64,000 nt of DNA from Streptomyces bambusae (GCF_020532645.1 NZ_JAJAUZ010000040.1:1-64000); one strand, 5' to 3'. Counted from the first letter of the stretch, positions 50,068 through 58,463 are shown. Notes: a model not told the origin generated them from the letters alone. Made by a program: numbers and translations.

Positions 50068-50604
50068 GTGGTGGCCCGTCACGTCGAGGCGGGCCTCCGC
50101 CGGGAAGGCGGGCAGGCCCGCCGAGGTGCGGGCGTGCGGCAGGATCTCGTCGGCGAGGGCGGCCAGCACGTCGGCAGGCACGGCGTGCGGCGCCAGCCGG
50201 ACCCGCAGCCGGGCCGAAGGGGTTTCGCGGCGGCCGTGCAGGGTGGCCCGGCAGTGCTCGACGCCGTCGAGCGCGTCGGTCTCGGCGGTCAGGGCGGTCT
50301 CCAGGGCGTGGCCGCGCAGCAGGGCCCAGGCGCCGTCGCCGGTGTCGACGAGGACGGCGGGCAGCCGGTTGCGGCGCAGCTGGGCGAGCAGCCACCACAG
50401 GGCGAGCAGCACCAGCACGGCGAGGGCGGCGAGCACGGCCGGCCACCACCAGCCGTGCCCGTGCCAGCGCTGCCGTTCGGCTTCGCCGAGGACCACGTCG
50501 TGCCGGCCGTCGTACGGTCCGGTGCCGGTCAGCAGGAGGACGCCGGCCCCGCCGAGGGCGAGGCCGACGAGGGCGAGCAGGATCCGGTTGGCCGCGGCGA
50601 GCAT
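50050..50604 (-). CDS. amaP: Alkaline shock response membrane anchor protein AmaP
   Basis: 184-residue protein with two N-terminal transmembrane helices (residues about 5-27 and 54-75, AVLAALAVLVLLALWWLLAQL) and a cytoplasmic DUF2273/Asp23-like domain. In Gram-positive bacteria AmaP anchors Asp23/Gls24 proteins at the membrane. It is the last gene of a five-gene operon whose other members are two Asp23 proteins, a DUF6286-like protein and a small membrane protein. ATG start. Confidence 0.85.
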   Translation of the reverse strand: MLAAANRILLALVGLALGGAGVLLLTGTGPYDGRHDVVLGEAERQRWHGHGWWWPAVLAALAVLVLLALWWLLAQLRRNRLPAVLVDTGDGAWALLRGHALETALTAETDALDGVEHCRATLHGRRETPSARLRVRLAPHAVPADVLAALADEILPHARTSAGLPAFPAEARLDVTGHHARRVT

Positions 50605-50611
50605 GCGCGCC

Positions 50612-51193
50612 TCATTCCTTCCGGGCCGGCCGGGCGACCCGTACGTGCAGGTGCGGGGGGTGGGCGAGGCCGAGTTCGGCGACGGCCACCGCCAGGACGG
50701 CTTCGAGGTCCTCGTGCACCTCGTCGAGTTCGCGGAAGTGGGAGGAAACCCGGACGCCGATGCGGGTGCGGCCGACGCGCACCTTCACGGACTGCACGCC
50801 GGCCACCTCCATGGCCCGGTCCCGCACGATCAGCCCGGCGCCCTTGCGGGTCAGCCCGGCCCGCAGCCCCTCGGGGCCCTGCATGGGCAGCACCGCGCGC
50901 AGCCCGGGGGTGAGCGCGAGGACGAGCAGGAGCGCGCCGGCGAGAATCAGGACGACGGCGGTGACGACCACACCGGTGTCGGCGAGGGTGTGGCCGGCCA
51001 GCCGGTCGGCGAGGTCACGGCGCCAGGCCATGCCGGGCCGGTGGGCGCGGACGGCGGCGATGTCGTAGAGGAACAGCGCGGCGGCGCCGAGGACGGCGGC
51101 CGCGGTCAGCGCGGCCGGCACCCGGCGGGCGGACCGGAACCGGTGCGCCCGGGCGGGGGGCGCGGTGCCGGGCGCCGGCGGCGGCGCGGTCAC
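50612..51193 (-). CDS. DUF6286-like membrane protein of the Asp23 operon
   Basis: 193-residue protein with two hydrophobic helices (RVPAALTAAAVLGAAALFLYDI and TGVVVTAVVLILAGALLLVLAL) and a C-terminal soluble domain (about 115-190) that resembles a distant Asp23 fold (GAGLIVRDRAMEVAGVQSVKVRVGRTRIGVRV). I recall streptomycete proteins of this type as DUF6286. The GTG start overlaps the preceding Asp23 stop by 4 bases. Role inferred as scaffold or partner of the Asp23 proteins. Confidence 0.82.
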   Translation of the reverse strand: MTAPPPAPGTAPPARAHRFRSARRVPAALTAAAVLGAAALFLYDIAAVRAHRPGMAWRRDLADRLAGHTLADTGVVVTAVVLILAGALLLVLALTPGLRAVLPMQGPEGLRAGLTRKGAGLIVRDRAMEVAGVQSVKVRVGRTRIGVRVSSHFRELDEVHEDLEAVLAVAVAELGLAHPPHLHVRVARPARKE

Positions 51194-51561
51194 CGCAGCC
51201 TGGCCCGGGCGGTGGGGCGGGCGTGCACGGAGTGCAGGTGCTCGACGTCGATGTCCACCTCGGGCACGGCCATGCCGGCGAGCTGCTCGATGCGTTCGGC
51301 GACGTGCCGGCGGACGGCGGCGCACCGGGCGCCGATGTCGGAGGGGTAGCCGAGTTCGAGGCTGATGCGGACCCGGGCGATGTCGTGGTGCACGGTGACG
51401 GAGGCGTGCGGTGCGGCGCTGCCGGGCGCGGGGGCGCCGAGCGCCTCCTTGGCGGCCTGGGCGGCGATCCGGGCCACCACCCGATCGGCGATCCGGGTGG
51501 CCCCGCGGTCCGCGGGTGCGATGCGGGCGGCCCGGGAGGGCCGGGCGGCGGGGGTGGTCAC
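51190..51561 (-). CDS. Asp23/Gls24 family envelope stress protein (second copy)
   Basis: 123-residue soluble protein with the Asp23 beta-sheet pattern: RIADRVVARIAAQAAKEAL, a divergent middle, ARVRISLELGYPSDI and VDIDVEHLHS. It lacks the long central loop of the first copy and is shorter at the C-terminus. GTG start, 4 bases after the small membrane protein, and 4-base overlap with the DUF6286-like gene. Functions in envelope stress response by family. Confidence 0.85.
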   Translation of the reverse strand: MTTPAARPSRAARIAPADRGATRIADRVVARIAAQAAKEALGAPAPGSAAPHASVTVHHDIARVRISLELGYPSDIGARCAAVRRHVAERIEQLAGMAVPEVDIDVEHLHSVHARPTARARLR

Positions 51562-51565
51562 GCGG

Positions 51566-51751
51566 TCACCGGTGCCGGTCGTCGCGCGAGCGGAAGAACT
51601 CTCCGGGTTCGAGGTCCCCGTCGAAGAACCTGCCGACGACGAAGCCGATGGCGCCGAGCGCCGCCACCAGCAGGAAGGCCCCGAACCCGCCGAAGTAGCC
51701 GGCGAACCCCAGTGCCATCCCGGCGATCAGTCCGGTCACGGCCATGCTCAT
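51566..51751 (-). CDS. Small two-helix membrane protein of the Asp23 operon
   Basis: 61-residue protein with one long or two short hydrophobic segments (VTGLIAGMALGFAGYFGGFG and FLLVAALGAIGFVVGRFFDG), resembling DUF2273 proteins that accompany Asp23 operons. The C-terminal tail is charged (EFFRSRDDRHR). Likely a membrane partner. ATG start 10 bases after the upstream Asp23 gene's stop at 51762. Confidence 0.82.
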   Translation of the reverse strand: MSMAVTGLIAGMALGFAGYFGGFGAFLLVAALGAIGFVVGRFFDGDLEPGEFFRSRDDRHR

Positions 51752-51761
51752 CGCGCGCTCC

Positions 51762-52187
51762 CTACTGGATCCGGGTCTCCGGCTCGTCGTCGGCCTCGTC
51801 GGGCAGCTTGACGTCGGTCACGGCGATGTTGACCTCGACGACTTCGAGGCCCGTCATCCGTTCCACCGCCGAGACGACGTTCTCCCGTACGGCACCGGCG
51901 ACGTCCCGGATCGACACGCCGTAGTCGACGACGATCTCCAGGTCGAGGGCGGTCTGCACCTCGCCGACCTCGGCCTTCACGCCGCGGGTGGGCGACGACT
52001 TGCCGCCGGCGCCGGGCACCCGGTCGCGGACCGCGCCGAGGGTGCGGGACAGCCCGCTGCCCATGGCGTGCACGCCGAGCACCTCGCGGGCGGCCAGGCC
52101 GGCGATCTTCTCGACCACGCCGTCGGCGATGGTGGTGCGGCCGCGCTCGGCCGGGGGCGGGGTCCTGCCGTGGTCGCTTTCGGTCAT
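51762..52187 (-). CDS. Asp23/Gls24 family envelope stress protein (first copy)
   Basis: 141-residue soluble protein, first gene of the operon. The Asp23 core is TTIADGVVEKIAGLAAREVLGVHAMG, then a loop SRTLGAVRDRVPG, and the strands VQTALDLEIVVDYGVSI, DVAGAVRENVVSAVERMTG and VVEVNIAVTDVKL. Asp23 proteins are abundant envelope-associated factors. ATG at 52187; AAGGGA lies about 8 bases upstream. Confidence 0.93.
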   Translation of the reverse strand: MTESDHGRTPPPAERGRTTIADGVVEKIAGLAAREVLGVHAMGSGLSRTLGAVRDRVPGAGGKSSPTRGVKAEVGEVQTALDLEIVVDYGVSIRDVAGAVRENVVSAVERMTGLEVVEVNIAVTDVKLPDEADDEPETRIQ

Positions 52188-52306
52188 CGCCGTGTCCCTT
52201 CGCGCGTACGGGCTCCCCCCACCGTAAGCGCGGATACCCGGCGGCGCTTGGGGGATGCGTCGCCCGGGGGACGTCGCACCGCCCGGGCGCAGCCGGGGGC
52301 CCGGTG

Positions 52307-53086
52307 TCAGTCGGAGAGGCCTGCGAGGTCGCGCAGGCGGCGGGCCTGTGCGGCGCGCTCGGCGGCGCGCTGCTCCTCGTAGTCGCGTCCGGTGGCGCCG
52401 CGCAGCAGGGCCTTGGTCTCGACGACGGCGTCCCGGGGGGCGGCGAGCAGGGCCGCGGTGAGGTCCTTCACCGCGGCGGTGAGTTCGGCGGCGGGGACGA
52501 CGAGGTTGGCCAGGCCGATGCGCTCGGCCTCCTCGGCGTGGACGAAGCGGCCCGTGGCGCAGATCTCCAGGGCGCGCGCGTAGCCCACGAGGGAGACGAG
52601 CGGGTGCGTGCCGGTGAGGTCCGGCACCAGGCCCAGGCTCGTCTCGCGCATGGCGAACTGCACGTCGTCGGCGACGACCCGCAGGTCGCAGGCGAGTGCG
52701 AGCTGGAAGCCGGCCCCGATGGCGTGCCCCTGTACGGCGGCGATGGTGATGATGTCGTTGCGCCGCCACCAGGTGAACGCGTCCTGGTAGCCGGCGATCG
52801 TGGCATCGAGCTGTTCGTCGGAACCGCGTGCCAGATCAAGGAAGGACGGCTCCCCTTCGAAGCCTTCGGGGGTGAACCCCTGTCGGTCGAGCCCCGCGGA
52901 GAAGGACTGCCCTTCACCGCTGAGGACGACGACCCGCACGTTGCCCGGCAGCAGCTGGCCGGCCTCCGTCAACGCCCGCCAGAGCGCGGGGGATTGAGCG
53001 TTTCGCTTGGCCGGATTGGTCAGTGTCACCGTGGCGACCGTGTCTTCGACGGTGAGCCGTACGCCGTCCTTGTCGAGCAGAGCCAT
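52307..53086 (-). CDS. Enoyl-CoA hydratase/isomerase family protein
   Basis: 259-residue crotonase-fold enzyme. Oxyanion-hole segments are SFSAGLDRQGF (first) and VQGHAIGAGFQLALACDLRV (second); the usual catalytic glutamates are placed by MRETSLGLVPDLTGTH. It is preceded by a CAATVTLTNPAKRNAQSP-type start typical of crotonases. Likely acts in fatty-acid or amino-acid CoA catabolism; substrate not identifiable. The ATG at 53086 is chosen, five bases after GGAGG. It lies downstream of gbn on the same strand. Confidence 0.93.
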   Translation of the reverse strand: MALLDKDGVRLTVEDTVATVTLTNPAKRNAQSPALWRALTEAGQLLPGNVRVVVLSGEGQSFSAGLDRQGFTPEGFEGEPSFLDLARGSDEQLDATIAGYQDAFTWWRRNDIITIAAVQGHAIGAGFQLALACDLRVVADDVQFAMRETSLGLVPDLTGTHPLVSLVGYARALEICATGRFVHAEEAERIGLANLVVPAAELTAAVKDLTAALLAAPRDAVVETKALLRGATGRDYEEQRAAERAAQARRLRDLAGLSD

Positions 53087-53140
53087 CATCGCCTCCGGGG
53101 AGAGCAGCCGAGTGATAAGTGACTGCACAGTAACCACCCA

Positions 53141-53158
53141 GTCGGCCTCTCGGCCGAC
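53141..53158 (-). terminator. Terminator after gbn
   Basis: Seven-base perfect stem GTCGGCC (53141-53147) with GGCCGAC (53152-53158), 4-base loop, 50 bases downstream of the gbn stop and before the enoyl-CoA hydratase start. Confidence 0.5.
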
Positions 53159-53207
53159 CGGGGGTCACGAAGGTGATTGACGGCGATGGTCCTCGGCTCG
53201 GCCCGGA

Positions 53208-53429
53208 TCAGGCCGCGGCCGCCTTCTTCCCGCGCGTCGCGCCACCGCGGCCGCGCAGCGTGACTCCGGATTCGCTCAGCATCCGGTGGACGAATCCGTA
53301 GGAGCGGCCCGTTTCCTCGGCCAGCGCCCGGATGCTCGCACCGGAGTCGTACTTCTTCTTCAGGTCTGCCGCGAGCTTGTCGCGCGCGGCGCCGGTCACC
53401 CGGCTGCCCTTCTTCAGAGTCTCGGCCAC
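53208..53429 (-). CDS. gbn: GATC-binding nucleoid-associated protein Gbn
   Basis: 73-residue helix-turn-helix protein nearly identical, as I recall, to S. coelicolor SCO1839 (Gbn), a small nucleoid-associated protein that binds GATC-containing sites across the chromosome and influences development and antibiotic timing. Visible features: basic N-terminus (METLKKGSR... region), HTH block about residues 30-52 (SGASIRALAEETGRSYGFVHRML), then a Gly/Arg/Lys tail ending RGKKAAAA. GTG start with GAGGAGG five bases upstream. A nine-codon open frame ends inside that ribosome-binding site. Confidence 0.92.
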   Translation of the reverse strand: MAETLKKGSRVTGAARDKLAADLKKKYDSGASIRALAEETGRSYGFVHRMLSESGVTLRGRGGATRGKKAAAA

Positions 53430-53439
53430 CCGTGCCTCC

Positions 53440-53469
53440 TCATGGGAAGTGCGCTCTGGTGCTTCTCAT
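53440..53469 (-). other. Nine-codon upstream open frame before gbn
   Basis: Encodes MRSTRAHFP. It has its own GGGAGGGG-type ribosome-binding site, and its TGA stop overlaps the GAGGAGG of gbn, so ribosomes finishing it would sit on the gbn start region. A GATC site lies at 53470-53473. This is the only structured element I see in the 351-base gap 53430-53780 apart from gbn promoter DNA. It may be chance. Confidence 0.35.
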
Positions 53470-53780
53470 GATCACCCCTCCCGGCCTTCCTGGCCACCCA
53501 TTCGACAAGGTCCGTCGCGCGGCATTTTTCGCACGGGCCCCGGCAGCCGCCCGGCGCACACCGGCGCACGGCGGGAACCGGCAGGTCAGGAGGGCCGGGA
53601 GGACGGCACGCGGCCCCGGTCGCAGCCCGTGGTGGGCGCGGCCGGGGCCGGTGTACAGAACGCAGCGGTACGAGACCGCCTCACTCAGATGATGGATCAC
53701 GCCTAAGCCGAATGATCCAGCGTGACCTGGATCACGTACCGGCGGCCGGGTGGACCGGTCCGCCGGGGCTCCGGCCGAGG

Positions 53781-55379
53781 TCAGGCGAGGGCCACGAGGT
53801 CCTTGTAGTCGGGTCCCCACAGGTCCTCGACGCCGTCGGGGAGCAGGATGATCCGCTCCGGCTCCAGCGCGTCGACCGCGCCCTCGTCGTGCGTGACGAG
53901 GATGACGGCGCCCTTGTACGTGCGCAGGGCGCCGAGGATCTCCTCGCGGCTGGCGGGGTCGAGGTTGTTGGTGGGCTCGTCGAGGAGCAGCACGTTGGCG
54001 CTCGACACCACGAGGGTGGCGAGGGCCAGCCGGGTCTTCTCGCCGCCGGAGAGGACGCCCGCGGGCTTGTCCACGTCGTCGCCCGAGAACAGGAACGAGC
54101 CGAGCGTCTTGCGGACGTCCACGAGGTCCAGGTCCGGGGCGGAGGAGCGCATGTTCTCCAGGACGGTGCGCTCCGGGTCGAGGGTCTCGTGCTCCTGGGC
54201 GTAGTAGCCGAGCTTGAGGCCGTGGCCCGGGGTGACCTCGCCGGTGTCGGGCTTCTCGACGCCCGCGAGCAGCCGCAGCAGGGTGGTCTTGCCGGCGCCG
54301 TTGAGGCCGAGGATGACGACCCGGGAGCCCTTGTCGATGGCCAGGTCGACGTCGGTGAAGATCTCCAGGGAGCCGTACGACTTGGACAGGCCCTCCGCGG
54401 TGAGCGGGGTCTTGCCGCAGGGCGCGGGCTCGGGGAAGCGCAGCTTGGCGACCTTGTCGGAGACGCGGACCGCCTCCAGGCCGGAGAGCAGCCGCTCGGC
54501 GCGCTTGGCCATGTTCTGCGCGGCGACGGTCTTGGTGGCCTTGGCGCGCATCTTGTCGGCCTGCGAGTTGAGGGCCGCGGCCTTCTTCTCGGCGTTCTGG
54601 CGCTCGCGCTTGCGGCGCTTCTCGTCGGCCTCGCGCTGCTGCTGGTAGAGCTTCCAGCCCATGTTGTAGACGTCGATGGTGGCGCGGTTGGCGTCCAGGT
54701 AGAACACCTTGTTGACGACCGTCTCGACGAGGTCGACGTCGTGGGAGATCACGATGAAGCCGCCGCGGTACGTCTTGAGGTAGTCCCGCAGCCAGACGAT
54801 CGAGTCGGCGTCGAGGTGGTTGGTCGGCTCGTCGAGCAGGAGGGTGTCGGCGTCCGAGAACAGGATCCGGGCGAGCTCGACGCGGCGGCGCTGACCGCCG
54901 GAGAGGGTGTGCAGCGGCTGGCCGAGGACGCGGTCGGGCAGGCCGAGGGCGGCCGAGATGGTGGCGGCCTCGGACTCGGCGGCGTACCCGCCCTTGGTGA
55001 GGAACTCGGTCTCCTGGCGCTCGTACTGGCGCAGGGCCTTCTCGCGGGTGGCACCGGCGCCGTTGGCGATGCGGTCCTCGTTGGCGCGCATCTTCTTGAT
55101 CAGGACGTCGAGACCGCGGGCGGACAGGATCCGGTCACGGGCCAGGGTGTCGAGGTCGCCGGTGCGCGGGTCCTGGGGCAGGTAGCCGACCTCGCCGGAG
55201 CGGGCGATGCTGCCGCCGGCGGGCTGGCCCTCGCCGGCCAGGCACTTCGTGAGGGTGGTCTTGCCCGCTCCGTTGCGGCCGACCAGGCCGATGCGGTCGC
55301 CCTTGGCGACGCGGAAGGAGGCGGACTCGATGAGGATGCGGGCGCCGGCGCGCAGCTCGATGCCGGTGGCGGTGATCAC
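53781..55379 (-). CDS. ABC-F family ATPase
   Basis: 532-residue soluble protein with two ABC domains and no membrane part. Domain 1: Walker A GRNGAGKTT, signature LSGGQRRR, Walker B TLLLDEPTNHLD. Domain 2: GLNGAGKTT, LSGGEKTR, VLLLDEPTNNLD. A charged linker (about 225-305, READEKRRKRERQNAEKKAA) corresponds to the P-site tRNA-interacting motif. ABC-F proteins act on ribosomes as translation factors or in antibiotic resistance; housekeeping-like position suggests an EttA/Uup-type role rather than resistance. GTG start. Confidence 0.94.
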   Translation of the reverse strand: MITATGIELRAGARILIESASFRVAKGDRIGLVGRNGAGKTTLTKCLAGEGQPAGGSIARSGEVGYLPQDPRTGDLDTLARDRILSARGLDVLIKKMRANEDRIANGAGATREKALRQYERQETEFLTKGGYAAESEAATISAALGLPDRVLGQPLHTLSGGQRRRVELARILFSDADTLLLDEPTNHLDADSIVWLRDYLKTYRGGFIVISHDVDLVETVVNKVFYLDANRATIDVYNMGWKLYQQQREADEKRRKRERQNAEKKAAALNSQADKMRAKATKTVAAQNMAKRAERLLSGLEAVRVSDKVAKLRFPEPAPCGKTPLTAEGLSKSYGSLEIFTDVDLAIDKGSRVVILGLNGAGKTTLLRLLAGVEKPDTGEVTPGHGLKLGYYAQEHETLDPERTVLENMRSSAPDLDLVDVRKTLGSFLFSGDDVDKPAGVLSGGEKTRLALATLVVSSANVLLLDEPTNNLDPASREEILGALRTYKGAVILVTHDEGAVDALEPERIILLPDGVEDLWGPDYKDLVALA

Positions 55380-55481
55380 GGAAGTACTCCAGGGCGGGGT
55401 GGACGGCGGAAGGACAGCGGTGCTCGCGCGCTCGGTCGGGCGCGGCTCGTTCGACGCCGTCAGGGCACAAGGAGAGGTGAC

Positions 55482-55529
55482 ATGAGGACCAGTCTAACGG
55501 GGCGGTGCAACTGCTTTCGGGTGCTGTGA
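55482..55529 (+). other. Fifteen-codon leader-like open frame
   Basis: Reads MRTSLTGRCNCFRVL with a good GGAGAGG five bases before the ATG, in the divergent gap between the ABC-F and metallopeptidase genes. The MRTSLT beginning and Cys pair resemble streptomycete putative leader peptides, but the usual downstream sulfur genes are absent. It overlaps the ABC-F promoter region on the other strand. Real expression unproven. Confidence 0.35.
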
Positions 55530-55648
55530 GTGGCCTCACCCGGGGCGGTCCGGGTCCCCCGTTCGGCCCTCGCCCAGCGCCGGACGGGGCGGCGCGGACC
55601 ACGATGAAGGGGCCGGTGTGCGGCACGGGACGACAAGGGCGGTGCGGG

Positions 55649-56539
55649 ATGCAGTTCGACGACGACGCCAACCTGGACACCTCGGAGGTCCAGGACGTCC
55701 GGGGCAGCCGCATCCCGGGCGGGAAGGCGACCATCGGCGGCGGCATCGCGGGCCTGATCGCGCTGGTGCTGGGGCTGCTCTTCGGGGTGGGTCCGGACCA
55801 GCTGGGGCTGTCGTCGGGCGAGGATCCGCCGGCGGCGACCGCGTCCTCGGCGGCCCAGGTGCAGACGGCCTGCCGGACCGGGGCGGACGCCAATGCGCGG
55901 GAGGACTGCCGGATGGTGGCGGTGGTCAACAGCGCACAGGACTTCTGGCGGCAGGAGTTCGCCCGGCGGGGCGGTGCTTACGCGCCGGCGCAGACGGTGT
56001 TCTTCACCGGCCGGGTGGGCACCGCGTGCGGCTCGGCCACCTCGGCGGTCGGCCCGTTCTACTGTCCGGCGGACCGGAAGGTCTATCTGGACCTGGGGTT
56101 CTTCAACGAGCTGCGGACGAAGTTCGGCGCGTCCGGCGGCCCGTTCGGGCAGGCGTACGTGGTGGCGCACGAGTACGGGCACCACATCCAGAACCTGATG
56201 GGGACGTTGCAGCGGGCCCAGGACGGGCGGCAGGGCGCGGACAGCAACGCGGTCCGGGTGGAGCTCCAGGCCGACTGCTACGCGGGGGTGTGGGCGCGGC
56301 ACGCGACCCGGACCCCGGCCGACGGGACCGGGCGGCCGCTGATCACGCAGCTGACGGACGCGGACATCCGGGACGGGCTGGACGCGGCGGCGGCGGTGGG
56401 AGACGACCGGATCCAGGAGAAGTTCCAGGGCCGGGTGACGCCCGAGTCGTGGACGCACGGTTCGGCCCGGCAGCGGCAGCAGTGGTTCCACCAGGGCTAC
56501 CGGACGGGCGACATGGCCCAGTGCAACACCTTCCGCTGA
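55649..56539 (+). CDS. Neutral zinc metallopeptidase (KPN_02809 family)
   Basis: 296-residue membrane-anchored peptidase. A single hydrophobic segment near residues 30-50 (GGGIAGLIALVLGLLFGVG) is followed by an extracytoplasmic domain with the zinc motif HEYGHHIQN near residue 172 and the third ligand glutamate in VELQADCYAGVWA; four cysteines (CRTGADANAREDC, CGSAT, FYCPAD) suggest disulfides. The N-terminus MQFDDDANLDTSEVQDVRG is typical. Substrate unknown. ATG at 55649; frame upstream to 55505 is not conserved. Confidence 0.9.
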   Translation: MQFDDDANLDTSEVQDVRGSRIPGGKATIGGGIAGLIALVLGLLFGVGPDQLGLSSGEDPPAATASSAAQVQTACRTGADANAREDCRMVAVVNSAQDFWRQEFARRGGAYAPAQTVFFTGRVGTACGSATSAVGPFYCPADRKVYLDLGFFNELRTKFGASGGPFGQAYVVAHEYGHHIQNLMGTLQRAQDGRQGADSNAVRVELQADCYAGVWARHATRTPADGTGRPLITQLTDADIRDGLDAAAAVGDDRIQEKFQGRVTPESWTHGSARQRQQWFHQGYRTGDMAQCNTFR

Positions 56540-56612
56540 CCGGGCACGGCCTGCTGCCACACTGTGACCCGGGTCACGCGCCGCGGGCCGGCTACGAGAG
56601 GAAGTGATCGCC

Positions 56613-57008
56613 ATGGCGGGCGTTCCGTCCATCTGTCCGACGCTGCTCTACGACGACGCGGCGGCGGCCATCCGGCAGCTGACCGAGGCCTTCGGCTTCA
56701 CCCGGGTCGCGGTGTACGAGGGGGACGACGGCAGCGTGGTGCACGCGGAGCTGGCGTACGGCAGCGGTCTGGTGATGCTGGGCAGCAAGGGCACCGGCGG
56801 GGTGTTCGACACGGTGATGGCGGGGTCCGGGCCGGCCGGGGTGTACGTGGTCGTGGAGGACGTGGACGCGCACCACGCCCGGGCGGTGGAGCACGGGGTG
56901 GAGATCCTGATGCCGCCGACCGACCAGGACTACGGGTCGCGCGACTACATGGCCCGGGACGCGGGCGGGAACGTCTGGAGCTTCGGCACGTACGCCCCGT
57001 CGGTCTGA
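56613..57008 (+). CDS. VOC family (glyoxalase/bleomycin-resistance-like) protein
   Basis: 131-residue vicinal-oxygen-chelate-fold protein: TLLYDDAAAAIRQLTEAFGFT at the start, VHAELAYGSGLVMLG, VYVVVEDVDAHHARAVEHG in the second half and a final SRDYMARDAGGNVWSFGTY with the conserved Asp-Pro/Gly-Gly-Asn-like end. Members bind metal or small toxic molecules; exact role open. ATG at 56613 with GAGAGGA upstream; a GTG at 56604 is closer to that site but shorter spacing. Ends at a shared terminator. Confidence 0.88.
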   Translation: MAGVPSICPTLLYDDAAAAIRQLTEAFGFTRVAVYEGDDGSVVHAELAYGSGLVMLGSKGTGGVFDTVMAGSGPAGVYVVVEDVDAHHARAVEHGVEILMPPTDQDYGSRDYMARDAGGNVWSFGTYAPSV

Positions 57009-57020
57009 CGGGTCCGCGGT

Positions 57021-57049
57021 CCCCCGCCGGCGCCGGGCGCCGGCGGGGG
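57021..57049. terminator. Bidirectional terminator
   Basis: Thirteen-base stem CCCCCGCCGGCGC (57021-57033) with 57037-57049 and a 3-base loop, between the VOC gene and the convergent HEAT-like gene. Confidence 0.75.
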
Positions 57050-57056
57050 GCGGGTG

Positions 57057-58463
57057 TCATTCGCCGCCGGTGTGGACCTGGAAGGCGGCCCGGCGGACGG
57101 CCTTGGCGAGGGCCGGGTCGGGGTGCGCGGCGGCGAGGGCGATGAGGACCTGCACGGTGCGCGGGTGGCCGACGGCCCGGACCTCGTCGAGGAGGCGCGG
57201 CACGGTGGTGCGGACGGCCGCGTCGAGGTGGCGCACCAGGACCTCGGCCTCGCCGTGGTCGGCGACGGCGGCGGCGGTGTCCACCCAGAGCCAGGTGCTC
57301 TCCTCGCGGGTGAGGACGTCCTGGGCCTCCTCGGGGTCGGCGCCGTCGTGCTCGGCGAGCCAGAGGAGGGCGTACGGCCGCAGGGCGGGGTCCTTGGCGG
57401 CGGCCCGGACCTCGGGTTCGGCGGGGGCGCCGACCACGCGCAGGGCTTCGAAGGCGAGGCCGCGGACGAGGGCGTCCTCGCCGCGGGCGGCCTGGAGGAT
57501 TTCGGTGACGGCGCTGCCGACGGGCCGGGCGGCGAGCCAGGCGCGGTATTCGGCGCGGGCCGGGCCGGGGGTGAGCCGGGCGCAGCCGCGGAGCATGGCG
57601 GCGGCGGACTGCTCGATGTTGCCGGCCGGGCTCTGGGCGGCGACGCAGATCTGCTCCAGCTTGACCCAGACCGCCCAGCTGCCGAGCGGGGTGAGGGTGG
57701 CGCGGGCCGGGCCGAGGGTGAGGGCGTCGACGGCGCCGAGGCAGCCGAGCGCCCAGCGCAGCAGGCGGGCCAGGGAGGCCGGGTCCGGCTCGGCGCCGGT
57801 GTCCTCGGCGGGGTCGTCGTAGGGGACCTCGCAGCGCTCGTCACGGAGTTCGGCGACGCGCTGGCCGAGCATGTCGAGGAGGACCGGGACGGTGACCGGG
57901 CCGGCCGAGAGCTGGAGCAGGGACAGCAGCTGGGGCATGGCCTCGACCACCTCGGCGACGGCGGCGGGCGCGATGCCGTCGGGCGCGGGGTGGATGAGGG
58001 ACCAGGCGTCGAAGACGGCGACCCAGCCGCGCAGGACGGCGGAGTCGTCGCGGTCCCAGGCGTGCAGCCGCCAGCCGGGGCGGGCGTGGCCGCCGTGCAC
58101 CTCGACGAGTCCGGAGAGCCGGGCGCGGTCCCAGCCGACGCGGACCTGGCCGGACGTCAGGCCCAGCTCGGCGGAGGCCTGTTCGACGTCGGCGTCGCCG
58201 AGCAGCGGGCGGGTGCCGGGGCCTTCGGCGGCGGGGCCGGCGGTGCGCCGTTCGGCCCAGCGGGCGAGCCGGGCGGCGTCGGAGAGTGAAGCCCTGGCCC
58301 GGCGCGCGAGTTCGGCGGTGGCCGGGGTGCCCTCGGGCGGCCGGGGTGCGGGCCGGGTGCGCCGGTTCGACACCGCCGTGCGTGCCGCGGCGATGGAACG
58401 CGGCGGGACGAGTCGCAGTCTGGAGTCGCGAGCCAACTGCTCATCAGGCTTTCGGGACGTCAC
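57057..58463 (-). CDS. Conserved hypothetical protein, helical repeat-like
   Basis: 468-residue soluble protein of unknown function. It is rich in Ala, Leu and Arg. After a basic N-terminal 60 residues, a helical region includes ASAELGLTSGQVRVGWDRAR, a helix-turn-helix-like stretch. The C-terminal 150 residues look like HEAT/ARM-type repeats (ALVRGLAFEALRVVGAPAEP, VRHLDAAVRTTVPRLLDEVR, VQVLIALAAAHPDPALAKAV). No catalytic motif is visible. I use the GTG at 58463; in-frame starts to 58499 exist. Confidence 0.75.
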   Translation of the reverse strand: MTSRKPDEQLARDSRLRLVPPRSIAAARTAVSNRRTRPAPRPPEGTPATAELARRARASLSDAARLARWAERRTAGPAAEGPGTRPLLGDADVEQASAELGLTSGQVRVGWDRARLSGLVEVHGGHARPGWRLHAWDRDDSAVLRGWVAVFDAWSLIHPAPDGIAPAAVAEVVEAMPQLLSLLQLSAGPVTVPVLLDMLGQRVAELRDERCEVPYDDPAEDTGAEPDPASLARLLRWALGCLGAVDALTLGPARATLTPLGSWAVWVKLEQICVAAQSPAGNIEQSAAAMLRGCARLTPGPARAEYRAWLAARPVGSAVTEILQAARGEDALVRGLAFEALRVVGAPAEPEVRAAAKDPALRPYALLWLAEHDGADPEEAQDVLTREESTWLWVDTAAAVADHGEAEVLVRHLDAAVRTTVPRLLDEVRAVGHPRTVQVLIALAAAHPDPALAKAVRRAAFQVHTGGE

